Below are positions 22,301-43,073 of a stretch of DNA of 64,000 nt, one piece after another; position 1 is the stretch's first letter; every line of letters begins with the position of its first letter. The notes below the pieces were generated by a model, which saw only the letters and a list, made by a program, of their open reading frames with translations, made no database searches and was not told the origin of the DNA. The stretch lies in NCBI GenBank assembly GCA_964057225.1, contig OZ059896.1:15946501-16010500 (forward strand), read 5' to 3'. The translations under genes and the position numbers were made by a program. Origin of the DNA: Auanema rhodensis (lineage: Eukaryota; Nematoda; Chromadorea; Rhabditida; Rhabditidae).

Positions 22301-23976
22301 GTTTCCATGTTGAACTTGGCCAAGCTGTTAGTAGAATAAACGTTTTGTCTACTGAAAATGATCAACTACGAGAAGTTTGAGAAATTCATTGATAAGTGTT
22401 CATTGCTCTTTCCAGACAATTTCTAACTTGACTCAAAAGCTGTTGACACCTGATGAATCAGATGATATTTCCAATCTGCGTGATGAAAATTCTCGTCTGA
22501 GAGAGGTGTTGTTATTAAACTTCTACTCAATTTATCATTTGTTTTAGGAAATTTCCCTGCTTAATCAACGGATATTAACAACAGTGTCTCATGAAGAAAA
22601 AACTGAAAAGGAACAGCTTCAGCAAGTAGATATTAAAATTTTAAAATTTATTTATATTAATTGTGCCATTAAGCAAAGCGTCTCTGTTAGTACTAACGAA
22701 ATTCCGTCAGATGAGTCTGTACAGGAAAATCTTGGATTAAAAGAAGTACGATTTATATCTCTAGGTTTTACACTTTATGATTCTCATTAGGATCTTGCTC
22801 GTACTTTGTCTATTTCGCGTTTGGAACAGAACAATACCTTAGAAACCCTCATCATTGAAAACCAACATTTAAACAATGTAATACTCTTCTCGTAGATTAC
22901 GCTTTATATCTATGCATTATAGGTTATTCATCGTTTGACTGAACGAGTAGGTCAGCTTGAAACAGAAGTTAACAATAGCCAGCAGTTGATTCAAAGTGAC
23001 GAGCCTAACTGTAGCCCTCCGGAAGTAGCTGTTAAGGTTACGGAATCTAGTAACCTTTTAAAGTAACACGCTACACAGTAAAAATTCTTTAATTTTGTCC
23101 ATTCAGTTCGTCTGGTGTTATTGGAACAGATGAATGGGCCCGTGTAGAACTTGAAAAGAAGTTCTCTCAGGCTATGCGTAAGAATGCCGAACTTCAAGAG
23201 AACATGGAAAGAATAGAACATATTAATGTTCAATTACAACTTGAGAATGATACTATAGCTGATCATGTTGTGCTTTATCAACACCAACGTCGATTGATCA
23301 GAGAAAGAATTAGAGCCAAGGATTTACAGGTTTTTTATATATTTATGATGTATTATTTTACAAGTTTTGTGACAGCTTGCTTCACTTGCGAATGAGCGCC
23401 AACGAGTTATTGATAGATGCCAAGAGTTGCAAGAAGCTTTACTCAATGTTTTGAAGAAAAATGGAACTTCCCAAGTAATTCTAAAAAATAAAATTCTTAA
23501 TATTCGTATAATTTAAGGACCAAAATACAGAGCCTTTAATAGCAAAGGCAAAAAGAAAAACATCGCGTACATATAGCCACAGTACTGTAGATGAATTGAG
23601 CGGAGACGAAGAAATTGTTATTCCTCCTATTCCTGAAAATGTATGATCATCTTGTAAATGATTACTTCAACTTATTTATCTATTTGTAGGTACCAGAAAT
23701 TGAAGATCTTGAAAAGCAATCTGATGAGGTTGTGTTAGAAGTAGACTCCAATTCTCCCATTCCTACTGAAATGAATGACACTCCGCAACCAGGGACAGAC
23801 TATACGGATCCAGATATTAAACGCATATTTAGCATAATTAATGATATAAATGTAAGTTTTAAAATTAGGATACTATTATTACAAAAGAAAAATTTCATTT
23901 TCAGATTCCTTTACAAACTAGAAATACTGAAAAATTGCAATGCACACAATGCATTGGAGAACTAAAACATATTTAA
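19329..23976 (+). CDS. GOLGA2: Golgin subfamily A member 2 (GM130) homologue
   Basis: Twenty-seven exons separated mostly by 40-60 nt introns join in frame to 1044 residues; vertebrate GM130 is about 1000. The N-terminus (ALAKRK/LREYENRK) matches the basic start of GM130, which binds p115 and importin in animals. A long coiled coil follows from about residue 120. The block TVSRAVAQNKELKQLL (exon 13, 21652-21855) and the block around ENDTIADHVVLYQHQRRLI (exon 23, 23107-23329) are the family's conserved signatures. The C-terminus keeps a short DPDIKRIFSIINDIN segment and ends in a hydrophobic residue (KHI), as needed for the GRASP65 PDZ contact. Expected role: a cis-Golgi matrix tether for ER-to-Golgi vesicles. 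The ATG lies 1 nt after an acceptor-like AAACCAG, suggesting trans-splicing. It is first of three closely spaced plus-strand genes. The intron at 19910-20200 is unusually long (291 nt). Confidence 0.92.
19966..20205 (-). CDS. Antisense frame nested in a golgin intron (Pcc1-like?)
   Basis: The only long intron of the golgin gene holds a 79-codon minus-strand frame that fills it almost exactly. An acceptor-like TTTTTTTGCAG precedes SHIKLSSETEAEICIKV, and a GTACGT donor follows the block ending DIKIMS. The pattern (strand, helix beginning ETEAEI, then strands with FVEADSSDIKI) recalls Pcc1/LAGE3, the small KEOPS subunit needed for tRNA t6A. The usual C-terminal helix was not found, so the gene would be partial or its last exon unseen. 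It could equally be a chance frame. Recognition is weak. Confidence 0.25.
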   Translation of the reverse strand: MCCNTETFTTRIFLQSHIKLSSETEAEICIKVSCSTINSISLVVKDKTIQKRNLNRDLNIKVFVEADSSDIKIMSRTYN

Positions 23977-24267
23977 TTTATTTGTAAATTTAACTTATTT
24001 TCATATATGTACATCAATTTTTTATTTGTTTTTTAGTCTAAAGCTTTCACTTGGTATAGAATAGATATCTAGATGATTAATCTTTGGGTTTATTCAAGTC
24101 GTTTTAAATGTGATATGGATGAGTTTTGTTAATGTTCTATTTAGAGAAATTTTCTTAATAAATTGCTTTCTTTTTCAAATTATCTCAATTGAATAGTCGC
24201 ACGTACTATCGTAGAAAAGAGTATTTTAATTTAATTTGTTTTCGTTTTTATTAATTTTTTCACTCAG

Positions 24268-24871
24268 ATGGGAAATCCCACAGAAGTTTACCGTCTATTT
24301 TCACTTTTAGAACGGCTGGCAATTTACGGAATTTTCGGTTTTGCTGCTGAAGTGAGAAGTTTTATCTTTCTCTCGTTACTTTAATCTTGTTTGAGATCTC
24401 ATTTACAGCTATATGGGATGCTGTTGAGAATGGAAATCGTAAGCTTCTGGGTGTTTCCTCAATGTATATATTCTTTGTATATGGGCTCGCCATATTGATA
24501 ATTGAAAGACTATTTCTTGCTCTGAAGGTTGTCACTTAATATTTAGCACCAAAACGTTCAAAGCTATATTACAGCAAAAGCTGGGCCTGCTCCTAAGAGG
24601 TATTTTTTATGTCATCGTGTGTTATACATTTGAATTCTGCTTCGGTTACTTCTTGAACATTTGGGATGCATGCCCTTGGGATTATGCCAGGTATCTTAAT
24701 CTCGACGCCGTGAGTAATTTTGAACTTTACAGTTATTTCAATTATCATTATATGGGGTTAATAACCTTAGAGTACATTCCTGTCTGGTTCTTCGCTTCCT
24801 TATTTTGTGAACAATATCTCATTTGTGCTGTGCTGAACGTTGGCTGGATCAACAAAGCAAAATCTGTTTAA
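24268..24871 (+). CDS. TMEM229-family multi-pass membrane protein
   Basis: Four exons (24268-24351, 24396-24527, 24575-24690, 24733-24871) give 156 residues, close to TMEM229B length. The family signature is clear: a CPWDYA motif, then MGLITLEYIPVWFFASLF, after hydrophobic segments at about residues 17-35, 45-70 and 73-100. The 42-nt intron at 24691-24732 has to be removed to place CPWDYA next to the conserved SYFNYHYMGLITLEY block, although the exon also reads open through it. The molecular function of TMEM229 is not established; it is an integral membrane protein. The ATG immediately follows TTTTTTCACTCAG, so the start is probably a trans-splice site, 291 bp after the golgin stop. Confidence 0.85.
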
Positions 24872-25286
24872 AATATTTCTCATCTCAGCAAAGAACAATC
24901 AGGTTTTTATTAAAATAATGTATTTATCTAGTCCTTATACGGCTTCTTTTTAATGTTTGTACATAATATATTTTTTTACATTTTTGTAAGACATTAAAGA
25001 AATTTTATTCTATGGTTTCCATGTTATTATGATTGTTTTTAAAGTGAATGAACTATCAGCTTCAAGGTGAAGCTTTTAAATTATTGATGACTTGTTTTTC
25101 AACAAAGTTTAAGTCAATATGATCTTGAATACTTGTAGAAGGCACAGTTTTATAGATTATTTCTCCTGTGAAACGTTTACTCTCAGTCTCAAATTTTTTA
25201 AACACTAATGAAGATATGCTCTTCTAGAATTTTGACGTGCTAATTATTCAACGTTCAACCAGGAATGTTTCCTGCAATTGGTTTTG

Positions 25287-25585
25287 ATGAGGATTACGAA
25301 GCAAGTTTATACTTAACTTAATTGCATCTTCAGGTTAATTTAGCCGGAGAACTTGAACAGCATTGAAGGTATTACTTCATTCCGGGACCGAAACCATTCA
25401 CTCACGGAATGGATGAGAAGAGAAATTGAAGATCACGCAGACGATCTTCACGAAATGGTCTGTTTCCCAGTTGTTTGATAAACGTATATTCTTATATATA
25501 GAGATTGCGCACAAACTCAATTCTGAAAGATCCGCTTAAAACAAAAGTCGTAGATGCCAGCAGAAGTGCCTATCAAAGTCGCTAA
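25287..25585 (+). CDS. Small uncharacterised protein (71 aa)
   Basis: Three exons (25287-25304, 25344-25457, 25502-25585) join in frame. The middle exon is charged and probably helical (SLTEWMRREIEDHADDLHEM); the last encodes RLRTNSILKDPLKTKVVDAS and ends SRSAYQSR. There is no signal peptide or membrane segment. The family is not recognised. The first exon is short, and an alternative upstream start is possible: an acceptor-like CAACCAG lies at about 25258. It is third in the plus-strand cluster, 415 bp after the TMEM229 stop, so it may be the last gene of an operon. Confidence 0.5.
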
Positions 25586-25826
25586 ATTATTCAAGTTGTA
25601 CAAACGTTTTTTACATGTTTATTTCTATACTTCACTGTAAATAAATATATTTTTCTCCTAATGTGTACTCGTTCAATAACCATGTGGATCAGGCAAAAAA
25701 GTGAAAATATTACATATACGTATTAAAGGAATTGCAATAGTGAATAGATAGAAGATCTTAACTAAACGATAATACCATAAAAGGGCTGGTAATTGTAAAC
25801 TCCTAATAAAGATCTTCAATTGCTAA

Positions 25827-26835
25827 TTAGTCTGATTTAAATCCTCCGCGCAACAACTTGCCAACTTTAGAATTGTCAGTTAACAAGCTGCGAATAAGGA
25901 ACACCTGTCAAAAGAAACTGTCAGTATAAAACATAATTATCGATTATACTTGACAGAGGGTTGCTGATATCATAACCAAAGTGTTCACAACTCCCCAGAA
26001 GTTTACATCTTCAAAATTATCTTCAGCTCTAGATCGATCCTGCAAAATAAAATTTCATTTACTAAATGAAGTAACAGATGTTGGTGCTACCTTTAATGTT
26101 ATACTTCTCATATGGTTCATCTCATTTTCGATATGATTCAGATTCAATTTAATTTGTGTAGTCGCTGACTAAAATTTAACAAATCAACTTAATATATTCA
26201 GGGTTTAAGATAAATTAGTAATATTACATCAAAAACTTGTGTTGCTATTAAAACTTCCATAGCAGGATTGGCATTTATTTTATTCAAATCACCAAAATAG
26301 TTACCATTCTCATCAAGAAGGTAGAAACTAATTGCAACCTAAGCTTAATTTTGTTTAGAATTTGAAACATATAAAATGTGTAAGGTTACCGTTTTACTAG
26401 ATACAAAACTAAAACTATTATCCATACAGAGAATATAATCCCCAAGATCTTCTGCTCCTACATCGATCCTGAAAATGAATCAGTAAACTTCAACGAATAC
26501 ATGTAGTCGTTCAGTACCTATGACTGTTAGTTCTAGATTGTACATCTGATACAGCATATTGTCCCGAAGGTTTACGTAAAGTTAGAGTTATATCATTATC
26601 ACCACCTCTAGCAACTAGATAGTTAAGCTCAATAACTTTATAAGTTGTCTTCAAAACTGGAAGAAAAAGACATTCACTCTATAAATAGTAAACGAGTAAT
26701 AAATAGTTATGTCATGAAATTCGAAACCTTGCCCGCATCAACTCTTACTGTAAGCGTAACTTCTTCTTCTGAAAGAGTAGCTTGACTCAGATTAAGAAAC
26801 CCAAAAAGAATAAAAGATATAATATATCTTTTCAT
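25827..26835 (-). CDS. p24/TMED family cargo receptor A
   Basis: Seven exons (26835-26728, 26678-26518, 26468-26390, 26338-26228, 26168-26091, 26039-25950, 25904-25827) join to 234 residues, typical for p24 proteins. A signal peptide (about residues 1-20) is followed by a GOLD domain opening VTLTVRVDAGKSECLFLP, a coiled-coil membrane-proximal region (about 150-190), one TM helix (NTLVMISATLCQVFLI) and a short cytosolic tail ending KLLRGGFKSD. Family role: cycling between ER and Golgi in COPI/COPII vesicles and helping select cargo. The GOLD domain has one visible Cys pair (ECLF and ILCM), as expected. The ATG sits 1 nt after TTTTTTTAG, a trans-splice-like acceptor, 303 bp downstream of TMED B. 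The TMED subfamily (gamma-like) is uncertain. Confidence 0.88.
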
Positions 26836-27138
26836 ACTAAAAAAACAATTATTCTACAGTAATTTAAAAATTTATGTAAATCAAAAAGTAACATTCCGGA
26901 TCCAACCATAATATTCAGAGTAAAAATATGAAAAACAGGTTTAAAACGGAAAGATTTATAAGCAGAAACACTGATTATGTAGTTAACCCAAATGCACCAA
27001 TTATGCAAGTAAATCACAATTATGCCCCTAATTAAATAAGTTATAAATATAATAAATTAGAAAAAAACCAAAACAATCGACTAGGAGTTATTAATAAATT
27101 ATGAAAAAGAGAACTTAACAATAAAAAAATGTCTAAAA

Positions 27139-28061
27139 TTAAGTACGCCCACGACGAAGCATTCTTCCAAGTTTCGAATTATCTTCGAACAAACTCCGGA
27201 TGGTATAAACCTAAAAAAATTAATTCAACAAAATTAGAAAAATATTAATATAGTTACTTGAACGCCAGCAACGGTTAATAAGACAATAGTATGAACTACG
27301 CTCCAGAATGTGACACGATCTAGGTTGGCATGCATGATGGCTCTATCACGAGCTTCATGTGCTCTCATCAAAGCTTGGTGATATTCAACTTTATTTAATT
27401 GATTCTTTATTCTATTGGAAACAGCCTGAATAGAAAAAATGAAGGTTTCCAAGTTTAAAAAATTAAGCCTACGTGGAAATCAGCCACAGTAACTCCGAAG
27501 TTTTGCATTTGAGCTTGGATATCTCCGCTCTTTTGACCAATAGCGGCAAAATCGATCTCATCCAAATTACCATGTTCATCAAACAAGAAAATTTCAAAGA
27601 AAACAACCTAAAAAAATTAAAAATTTTCAGGAAAATCATATAACTTACTTTACGAGTTTGGTAACTGAAGGAATTATCAAAACAAACTTGATAATCACCA
27701 GCTTCTTGAAGTTCTATTCTGTAGCATATAACGTAACAATCAAATTTCAATTAAATTATACCTGTGACTTCCATCAGTTTTTAACTTATCTTGAACTAAA
27801 ATATTAGCTCCGAGAAGAATCATGAAATTGATGTTTAAATCACCGCCATCAACAACCTTAAAACATAATTTTTGCTCTATTTTTCAGAAAAGAAAAAACT
27901 TGATAGTCGACTTCCATTGTTTTATGCAAATTATTTTGCACGGGTTGAAAGAAACATTGAAATTTCCCTGGGGGTACTTCAATGGTAAAATCAAACTCTC
28001 CCGCAAAAGCAGAGCTAACTAATCCAATAAGTAAAATCCCCAAGGTAATATTAAACCTCAT
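27139..28061 (-). CDS. p24/TMED family cargo receptor B
   Basis: Six exons (28061-27900, 27856-27762, 27718-27649, 27607-27473, 27425-27258, 27210-27139) join to 233 residues. The signal peptide (ITLGILLIGLVSSAFA) is followed by a classic p24 GOLD domain: EVPPGKFQCFFQPVQ, YQVVDGGDLNINF, GDYQVCFDNSFSY. A coiled coil, a TM helix (SVVHTIVLLTVAGVQVYTI) and a basic tail (MLRRGRT) follow. It resembles the TMED1/TMED5 group more closely than its neighbour does. The paired Cys residues of the GOLD domain are present. The ATG follows TTTTTTCAG by 3 nt, which fits trans-splicing. It is probably the first gene of a two-gene operon with TMED A; the two are divergent ancient paralogues, not a recent copy. 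Confidence 0.92.
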
Positions 28062-29276
28062 TATCTGAAAAAATAAGTAAACATAATGTTTTTTAAGGAA
28101 TTAGCAGAAGAAAGTTTAAGATTAGTTCAAATATGGAGATATGAATGACTGTATTCTAAGATAACGTATGTCAACACATTCATGAATTAAGTAATAAAAT
28201 TATATTCGAAGTACAAATCAATAAGGTGAGGATAAGCATATTTCGTTTAGCTTCAAAGTGTTTCAGAAAAAATTACTAGAAAAGCAGAACTGTGACCCAT
28301 AACTGTGAAACTAAAGTGCGATGTTGTAGCTAGGTACAGGTTAACGTACGCAAATTAAATTTTTCATAAAACGACAAAATTGACACGCTGTTACTTTTCC
28401 TAACTTCACCGTCTTGGTAACTACTTTTTAAAACCCTTTTATTTAAATGAATACATATTCGAAAACGTTTGGAAAAATTGTCATTCTGAAATAGAATTAT
28501 TTACGTATTTAATATAGAAAATAATAAAAAATTATTCATATGAACATACATTCTCTTCCCAAAATTATCATGAATAACGTAAAATATTCAATGTTGCAGT
28601 TCGAGCAGAACAATCACTGGGTTTAAAATATTCAGCCAACTATTGCATAATCTGTATTTAACTGGGGCTGTGATCAATTTTCACAAATCACCTTAATTTC
28701 TTAAACATAGGAGGGTCTCTTTTGTTCAGCATTTGTAGAATATACATATAATGAATGGCGACTCCAATAACATCAAAATGACCACTTGTTCCCTTTTCTC
28801 TATCAGAAAATCCTATGCTTTGCGAGAATCGAACTTGTAGAGCCATGCTTGTAGTTTGCTCTCTTAATAATTTCTGATCAGTTGATTATTGTCTTGATTC
28901 CCGAAAACTAATATGATGAGATGTGTTTTCCAGTTTTTACTGAAAAATTACTGAGATATCAGCAATCAAACATGTATTGTTTAATTATAGATTTATCTAA
29001 TTCTTATAATGTGTAATATTTTTTTATAGTTTGAAACTGGCATAGTTAGTAGATAATAAACATGTAATATATATATTTACTGTAGGTACTAATTAGAATA
29101 CGTCATAATGTTATTGTGTTCATTTGTAAAAGAAAAGAAGAGAAGATCGGTTGTTCTTTTCATTATATAATTTATTAATAAATATTCACAATAAGTAGGC
29201 TAAAGATCATTCTTGGTTTGTTACGTGAACATGTTACACTGTAAAATTTTATAATCAAATCTTTTTCCCAGGTAAT
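28062..29276. other. Intergenic, no gene seen
   Basis: AT-rich sequence between the 5' end of the TMED pair and the 3' end of the P450. I see no exon chain, repeat or hairpin worth calling. It presumably contains the promoter for the TMED pair and the P450 3' UTR. Confidence 0.5.
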
Positions 29277-31275
29277 TTAGAGTTCAACAGGAACAAATTT
29301 AACATTAAAAGCTTTCGGGCGTCTGAAGAATGAATCGTGAGTTCGAGAGTCATATGAAGGCATATCTCCATAAGCACAAATTTCATATTTTGAGAGAAGA
29401 TTACCGAGAATCTGAAATGAAAAAAAATAAAAAAATAGAAAGTCTTAGTAATTACCAAGAATAGTTCAGCTCTAGCTAAAGATTCGCCAGGACAAGCACG
29501 TTTTCCAATTCCGAAAGGAATAACATTTTGTTCCAACTTTTCAGTCTTGAGGAAGCGCTCGGGATCAAACTTAAATATAATGCTAAAGTTTTGTTTTTGA
29601 AAGAAATAATAACATTGTCGGAATTCTCGAAGAACTTTTCTTCACTCATAATTAGCGACAACTGAGCTGCGATTGGGGTTCCAGGCTCAATAATATAATC
29701 TCTAATCTTTGTTGTTTCCTTCACTTCTCTGAACAAGTTAACACTAAGAATGTTAGCATGACGTTGAATTTCCTAAATAGATTCACCAGGTCATCATAGA
29801 AATCTAGATACATACGTTGATAGTGGCATTCAGATATGGAGCATCATTTCGATCTTTGAGGGATAAAGGACGAGACCCGTTAGTTATCTTTAGGATTTCT
29901 TCTCTAGCTTTCTTTGCAACCTGAAGTTTGATAAGAAATAAAATAATCTCTTTCTAAGTATTATTTAACCTCTGGCTTATTTAACAAATAGGTGAATCCC
30001 CATAACAGAGTTGTTGTTGTCGTTTCTTGTCCAGCTGCCCATAAATCGAGTACATTCATTACTAAGGACTTGTGCCTAAAATTATAAAAATGATTTATTA
30101 ATTCTTATTTTAACTATGACTTACGTGAAAGTAGTATTTGGATTGTCTTTCTCATCTTCCATTTTCTTCAAGAAAGCGTCAACAAAGTCAGTTCCTTCAC
30201 CTGTGATAATGTGATCACCTTTAGCAATAGCATCTTTTCTGAAAACAAACTTTGGTTATTATTCCAATATTACACAACTTACCTTTCTTGTATTTGAGTC
30301 TTAAGGAATGCTATCAAACTTCTGGCTGGCTTTACAATTCTTTCATAACGAGATTTCAACAAAGGGAAGCTTAAAGCCCATCGTGGAACATAAAAATCAA
30401 CAAAGGCGATTCTTGAGCTTGTGTTATCCATCTGTTCTTTAAGATTGAAGAACTCGTTCTGATTTTCCTGAAAATAGCAAATTATTGCTTAACATCAATT
30501 ATTGTGAAATTGTACCTCAGTAAATCTGACTGAGAAAAGCATTCTGTTGATGATGCTGCCAACCATTAAATCCACGAACTGTTTGGCATCAGTTACATGG
30601 TTCTTGTCTTTTCTTAAAGCTTCATCAAGGTCAGCAACTCTGAAAATTGGAAATGAAAGGAGAAGAAGCTTAGTTCAAACCTCATATCAAATTCCATCAT
30701 AATTCGTTCTTCAACCAGATTCCTTCCAACTCCGAAGTTTCTGAGAGTATGAAGAGTAAACCTTCTTTGCTCAACCCAGTAATCGCCATTCGATACAATT
30801 ACTCCATGTCCTTCTATATTAGATTGATGAACTTTATTTCAAATTATAAGAAAACTTAACCTCTGAAGTAGTTGAACAGCAATGGCATCCATCTATTAGC
30901 GTAGTTGTTTCCCTGTTTGATCATAGTTTCATGTGCTAACTCAAGAGTTCCAATGTGAACGGTTGGTAGAGGTCCGAACCAGAGAGTGAAAATATCTCCA
31001 TATTCCTAAGAATACGAAATGAATATGAGAAACTGAATAAGTTGTAAAAACCTTTTTTAAAAGTTGAAAAGCCTTTTCAGCTGTTCCAGTTCTAACAATG
31101 TAATAAGTAAGTTGTGGTAAATTTCCCAATAAATGTATTGGAATTGGCCCTATAGTCATATACCGTATCTAATATTGAAATGAGAATATAGCTCACCTGG
31201 AGGAAGAACAGATCTTCGTTTCCATTGATATAAGTAATAAAGAGTAAAAGCTAATACTGCGATGTAGAGGAACAT
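29277..31275 (-). CDS. Cytochrome P450, CYP2-clan type
   Basis: Twelve exons (31275-31197, 31149-31052, 31005-30861, 30813-30681, 30639-30516, 30467-30283, 30238-30125, 30075-29970, 29920-29816, 29772-29614, 29569-29456, 29411-29277) give a complete 498-residue frame. An N-terminal membrane anchor is followed by the PPGP hinge (exon 1/2 junction), an I-helix oxygen-binding motif ([14 protein letters not shown]), a K-helix ExxR (EIQR), a PERF-type motif (DPERFL) and the haem loop [17 protein letters not shown], whose axial ligand is about Cys442. All catalytic motifs are intact. Expected role: an ER-bound haem monooxygenase of the xenobiotic/lipid group that is expanded in nematodes (CYP33-35-like). 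The substrate is unknown, and the subfamily cannot be fixed without alignment. Confidence 0.95.
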
Positions 31276-32667
31276 CTTTGATTGCAATCTAACTAATGAT
31301 TTGATCCTCAATTTATATAGGAAATCTTTTGTGTTATTCTCTTTATCATAAGTGACGCCTTCTTAAAAACTAGATACTACGAATACAAAGCACAATACAT
31401 TGTGGCCAATCTCCTCCCCCTTTTTGAACTTATTCTTTATATGCTTTTAAATTTCTTTTATTGAACTATAGAGTCAACGAAATGTTAGAGATGTCTCAGC
31501 TATCTATACTATCTCTCAACTATCTGTTCGCCAATTTTTTTTTCTGAAAATTAGTGCCTTTCGACTTGAGTGTCGGTAGGTATACATCATGAAATACAAA
31601 GATAAAGTGAAGAACAATATATTGCAAAATTGGAGTTTGATATGGTTGTAGTTTGATAATGAAGTTGTCTTCTTCATCACGCTTGACGAACGTTTGATTT
31701 CAGTTTCACCCCCACTCTTCCTTGTATAGGTACCACGCACGTGTCAGATTCTATGTATGATAGATAATTGATATGTTTTTAGAGAACAAGTTAGAATGAA
31801 ACAACCTATAGATCACTAATCACCTTTTCACTTGCACGATTGAATAGAATATTAATAGTTTAATATCACAAAAATGGATGTACAATAGATAAATGAAATA
31901 CATAAGATACATTATAAATTATCTATATCTAATGATATAGAATTAAACATTTTACTATTTTTTTTGCATTGAAAAACAAACGAATTATCAAAGTATTTAA
32001 AACGGTCTGCAATATAATATATAATAGATGATGATGATGAGACTAGAACATAAATTATATAAAAATGACAAGTAACCATTGGTTATACATATAGTTAAGA
32101 TATCTTTAGAACAAATAGGGTAGGAACATACAATTTTTGAGATTGAAATACACACATTATTGCAGAATAAACTTATTAAATGAGGAAAGATAGGGAGGGT
32201 AAGGAAGAAGTATGGTAACAAGTGTACACCGAGTGAGAATTTCTGAGATATCATAAGAAGTATGATTTGAAATAATGAAACAAATAACAATTTTTTTTTC
32301 TTGTTTTCAAAGAATAGAAAAGAAAAAGAAATGAGGCGAATGAATGAAGATGTGGCAGTAAATCTCGAAACTAAATACGTAATGATATGAATCCGATATT
32401 CCTGCCTAATATGGAAATATAAATTACATATCAAAGATTTAAGAAACAAAACAAATATAGAAATGTATAGATATATATATCTTATAATATATAATTATAA
32501 TACAATTAAATTATATTAATTATAATTGAAAGATAATGTATAATAATGAAGAGATGAAGGTTTTGTCACGACTATTTTCAATAAGTAATTGAATATTTCC
32601 ATATTTTTGTAAGTAAACTTAAGTATTGAAAGACATCTTTTGCCAGTTAGGCTCCTGGCCAATCTCT
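31276..32667. other. Intergenic, no gene seen
   Basis: P450 5' flank and collagen 3' flank. Frames of 75-150 codons on the minus strand here are rich in Phe/Ile/Ser and lack any domain; they reflect AT composition. Confidence 0.5.
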
Positions 32668-32715
32668 TCAAACTGTATTCCGCTTTCTTCGCTCCCAGTT
32701 GTCATTGATTTTGCC
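32668..32715 (-). other. Probable alternative last exon of the membrane collagen
   Basis: After a TTTAG acceptor at 32716-32720, a 16-codon frame reads GKINDNWERRKRNTV and stops at 32668-32670. If a donor at 33322-33329 (GTCTTACG) inside the default last exon is used, it joins in phase after FDDLERE. The default last exon instead ends VLRKRRQNV. Both tails are basic and finish Asn-(Thr)-Val, which argues that this is a genuine alternative C-terminus. Confidence 0.45.
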
Positions 32716-33299
32716 CTAAATTAACAATGATTATGATGATGTACATGATGATAATTACTGAAGTATTACAAGCCGATCAAATTCGACTTATGTTCCATCT
32801 ACACAACGTTATTCTACACAATTGGGATTGAAAGTATTTTGTTGGCTAATTTTTATATTTTTTTGAACAAAAAATGCAAAAAAGACTACATTGAAGAGTT
32901 ACAAAATAACTTAGAAAGTAGTAAGTATGCATATCAAGGCTGAGTAATAATCGAAATATTGCATATGAGGCCATATTTGAATTTTTATCAACAGAATCAT
33001 GGGCGCATAACATCGGAAAAAATCGAAAATTTCCGGATCGAATAAGGTTTTTGATTTCAATGAAACTTAGCACTTTTCTATGAAAAGTTTCATATTTAGA
33101 AGAGACATGGATATAATCTCAGCCCTGATTCATATGTATGAGAATCAATACACAAATACGGCATGCAGGATGATAAGGGTTGATGTAAGCAATAACAAAC
33201 AACAACAACAACAATATAACAAATGAGGGTAAGTTAACACTCAACATAACTCAATATGAATGTTCTCGAACCTTTGAATTAATTTATAATTAGTAGATG

Positions 33300-41632
<8,333 letters not shown>

Positions 41633-43020
41633 AATTGAATGATTTGTGAAGAACAATGTATCTACTAGTTCACGATAATGGAGCTGTAAGGTTATGATGA
41701 CATTTAGCTTCCTGAAAGCAGAAAAAAAGTTTTTTAAAGAATAATATAGATAGATACATAGACTCTACTTTCACTTCTCTTTCTTCACTATATTATTAAA
41801 ATATAAAGAATACAGTAAGAGTGAAAATAGAGGAAAAGCTAAGAATATATACGATATAAATAAGAAAATGAAATAAAGCAGATCCTGACATGTAATAAGC
41901 AGATAGGAATTAGGAATATTAGTAAATATAGCTCCTTATTTGTCATACACAGAGTGTCGAAGTGGAAAAGTGACTGAACGGAAGTAGCAAGTTAAGATTG
42001 CTCAATTGCATTCTGACCACATACGTTACTATATAAGATAAGTTGGATAACATCATTTGAAATTGGATTTTTATGAAAACTTGAAAAGAAACAAATAAAA
42101 TAACATAGAAAAAGATGATATACATAAGAATATCATGTAACTTCATAGTTTAAATCAAAATCTGATTAGGAAACTATGAATTTGATGGAATACTGAAGAT
42201 GATGATGATGTAATGGAAGATGTCTGGTGATGCTGAGGATGATGAAGAAGAAGACGATGATGATGATGATGATGAAGAGATCGACATGTCACGACAATAT
42301 CAATGCTATGTTGTTCTTATGTAAATGGGCTGGTTGAAAAGGTGAGTGGATTGAAAAGACAAAAAATGGAAAAGTTTTGTTGGATTACTAAGGAAATACT
42401 GACTATTGTTCTCTTCAATTCTCTCTTTTATTATCCAAATTTTGTACTGTATTATCAAGCTTTTATGAAATTTTAATAAAAGTTTAGTGGAGTACACCTT
42501 GTATCTCGTTGTCCTGAAGTCAGAACACGGGTGTAATGAGGCATGGGGCTAGGAAAAGAGCAGGATTGGAAGAGAGATTGAGAAGGAAAGAGAGCAAAGT
42601 AGATGGATGAGCTAAGTGGTTGAGGAAAGTGGGAAGTTTTTGACAGGAATAGAGATGGATTGTTCTCTGATATCTCTCACACATTTCTCTGTTCGATTTG
42701 TGTTTTCATTCGAAAGGTAAAGTGATTTGAATTGAAAAGATTAGGGAAAATGAAGATTTTAGAAGAAATTGAGTTGTAGAAGATGGAGTCTGTTTGGACA
42801 GAAAAATAAAAAGATGATGAATGAGATTATAAGAGAAATGAAGTTAGTGTTGACATGTGAAGAAAAGAAGAAAAAATTATAACAATTACAAAAAGATTAC
42901 ATATGAAAGGATAGAGGTGTGAAAAATAAATAAAAAAATGAAAGAAAAACATGGTTGCAATGAAGAAAAATGAAAAAAAAATCTCAGATTGAAAAGAGAT
43001 AGATACATGTATATACATAG

Positions 43021-43073
43021 TGAGCAGAGAGAGAGAAAGAGAAAGAGAAAGAGAAAGAGAGAGAGAGAGAGAC
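43021..43073. repeat. GA/GAAA-rich simple repeat
   Basis: An AGAGAGAAAGAGAAAGAG-type tract of about 50 bp. It explains the poly-Ser/Leu frame on the opposite strand. Confidence 0.9.

Noticed and set aside
32000-32449. 150-codon minus-strand frame
   Set aside because: Biased Phe/Ile/Ser composition without exons or motifs; lies in the collagen 3' flank.
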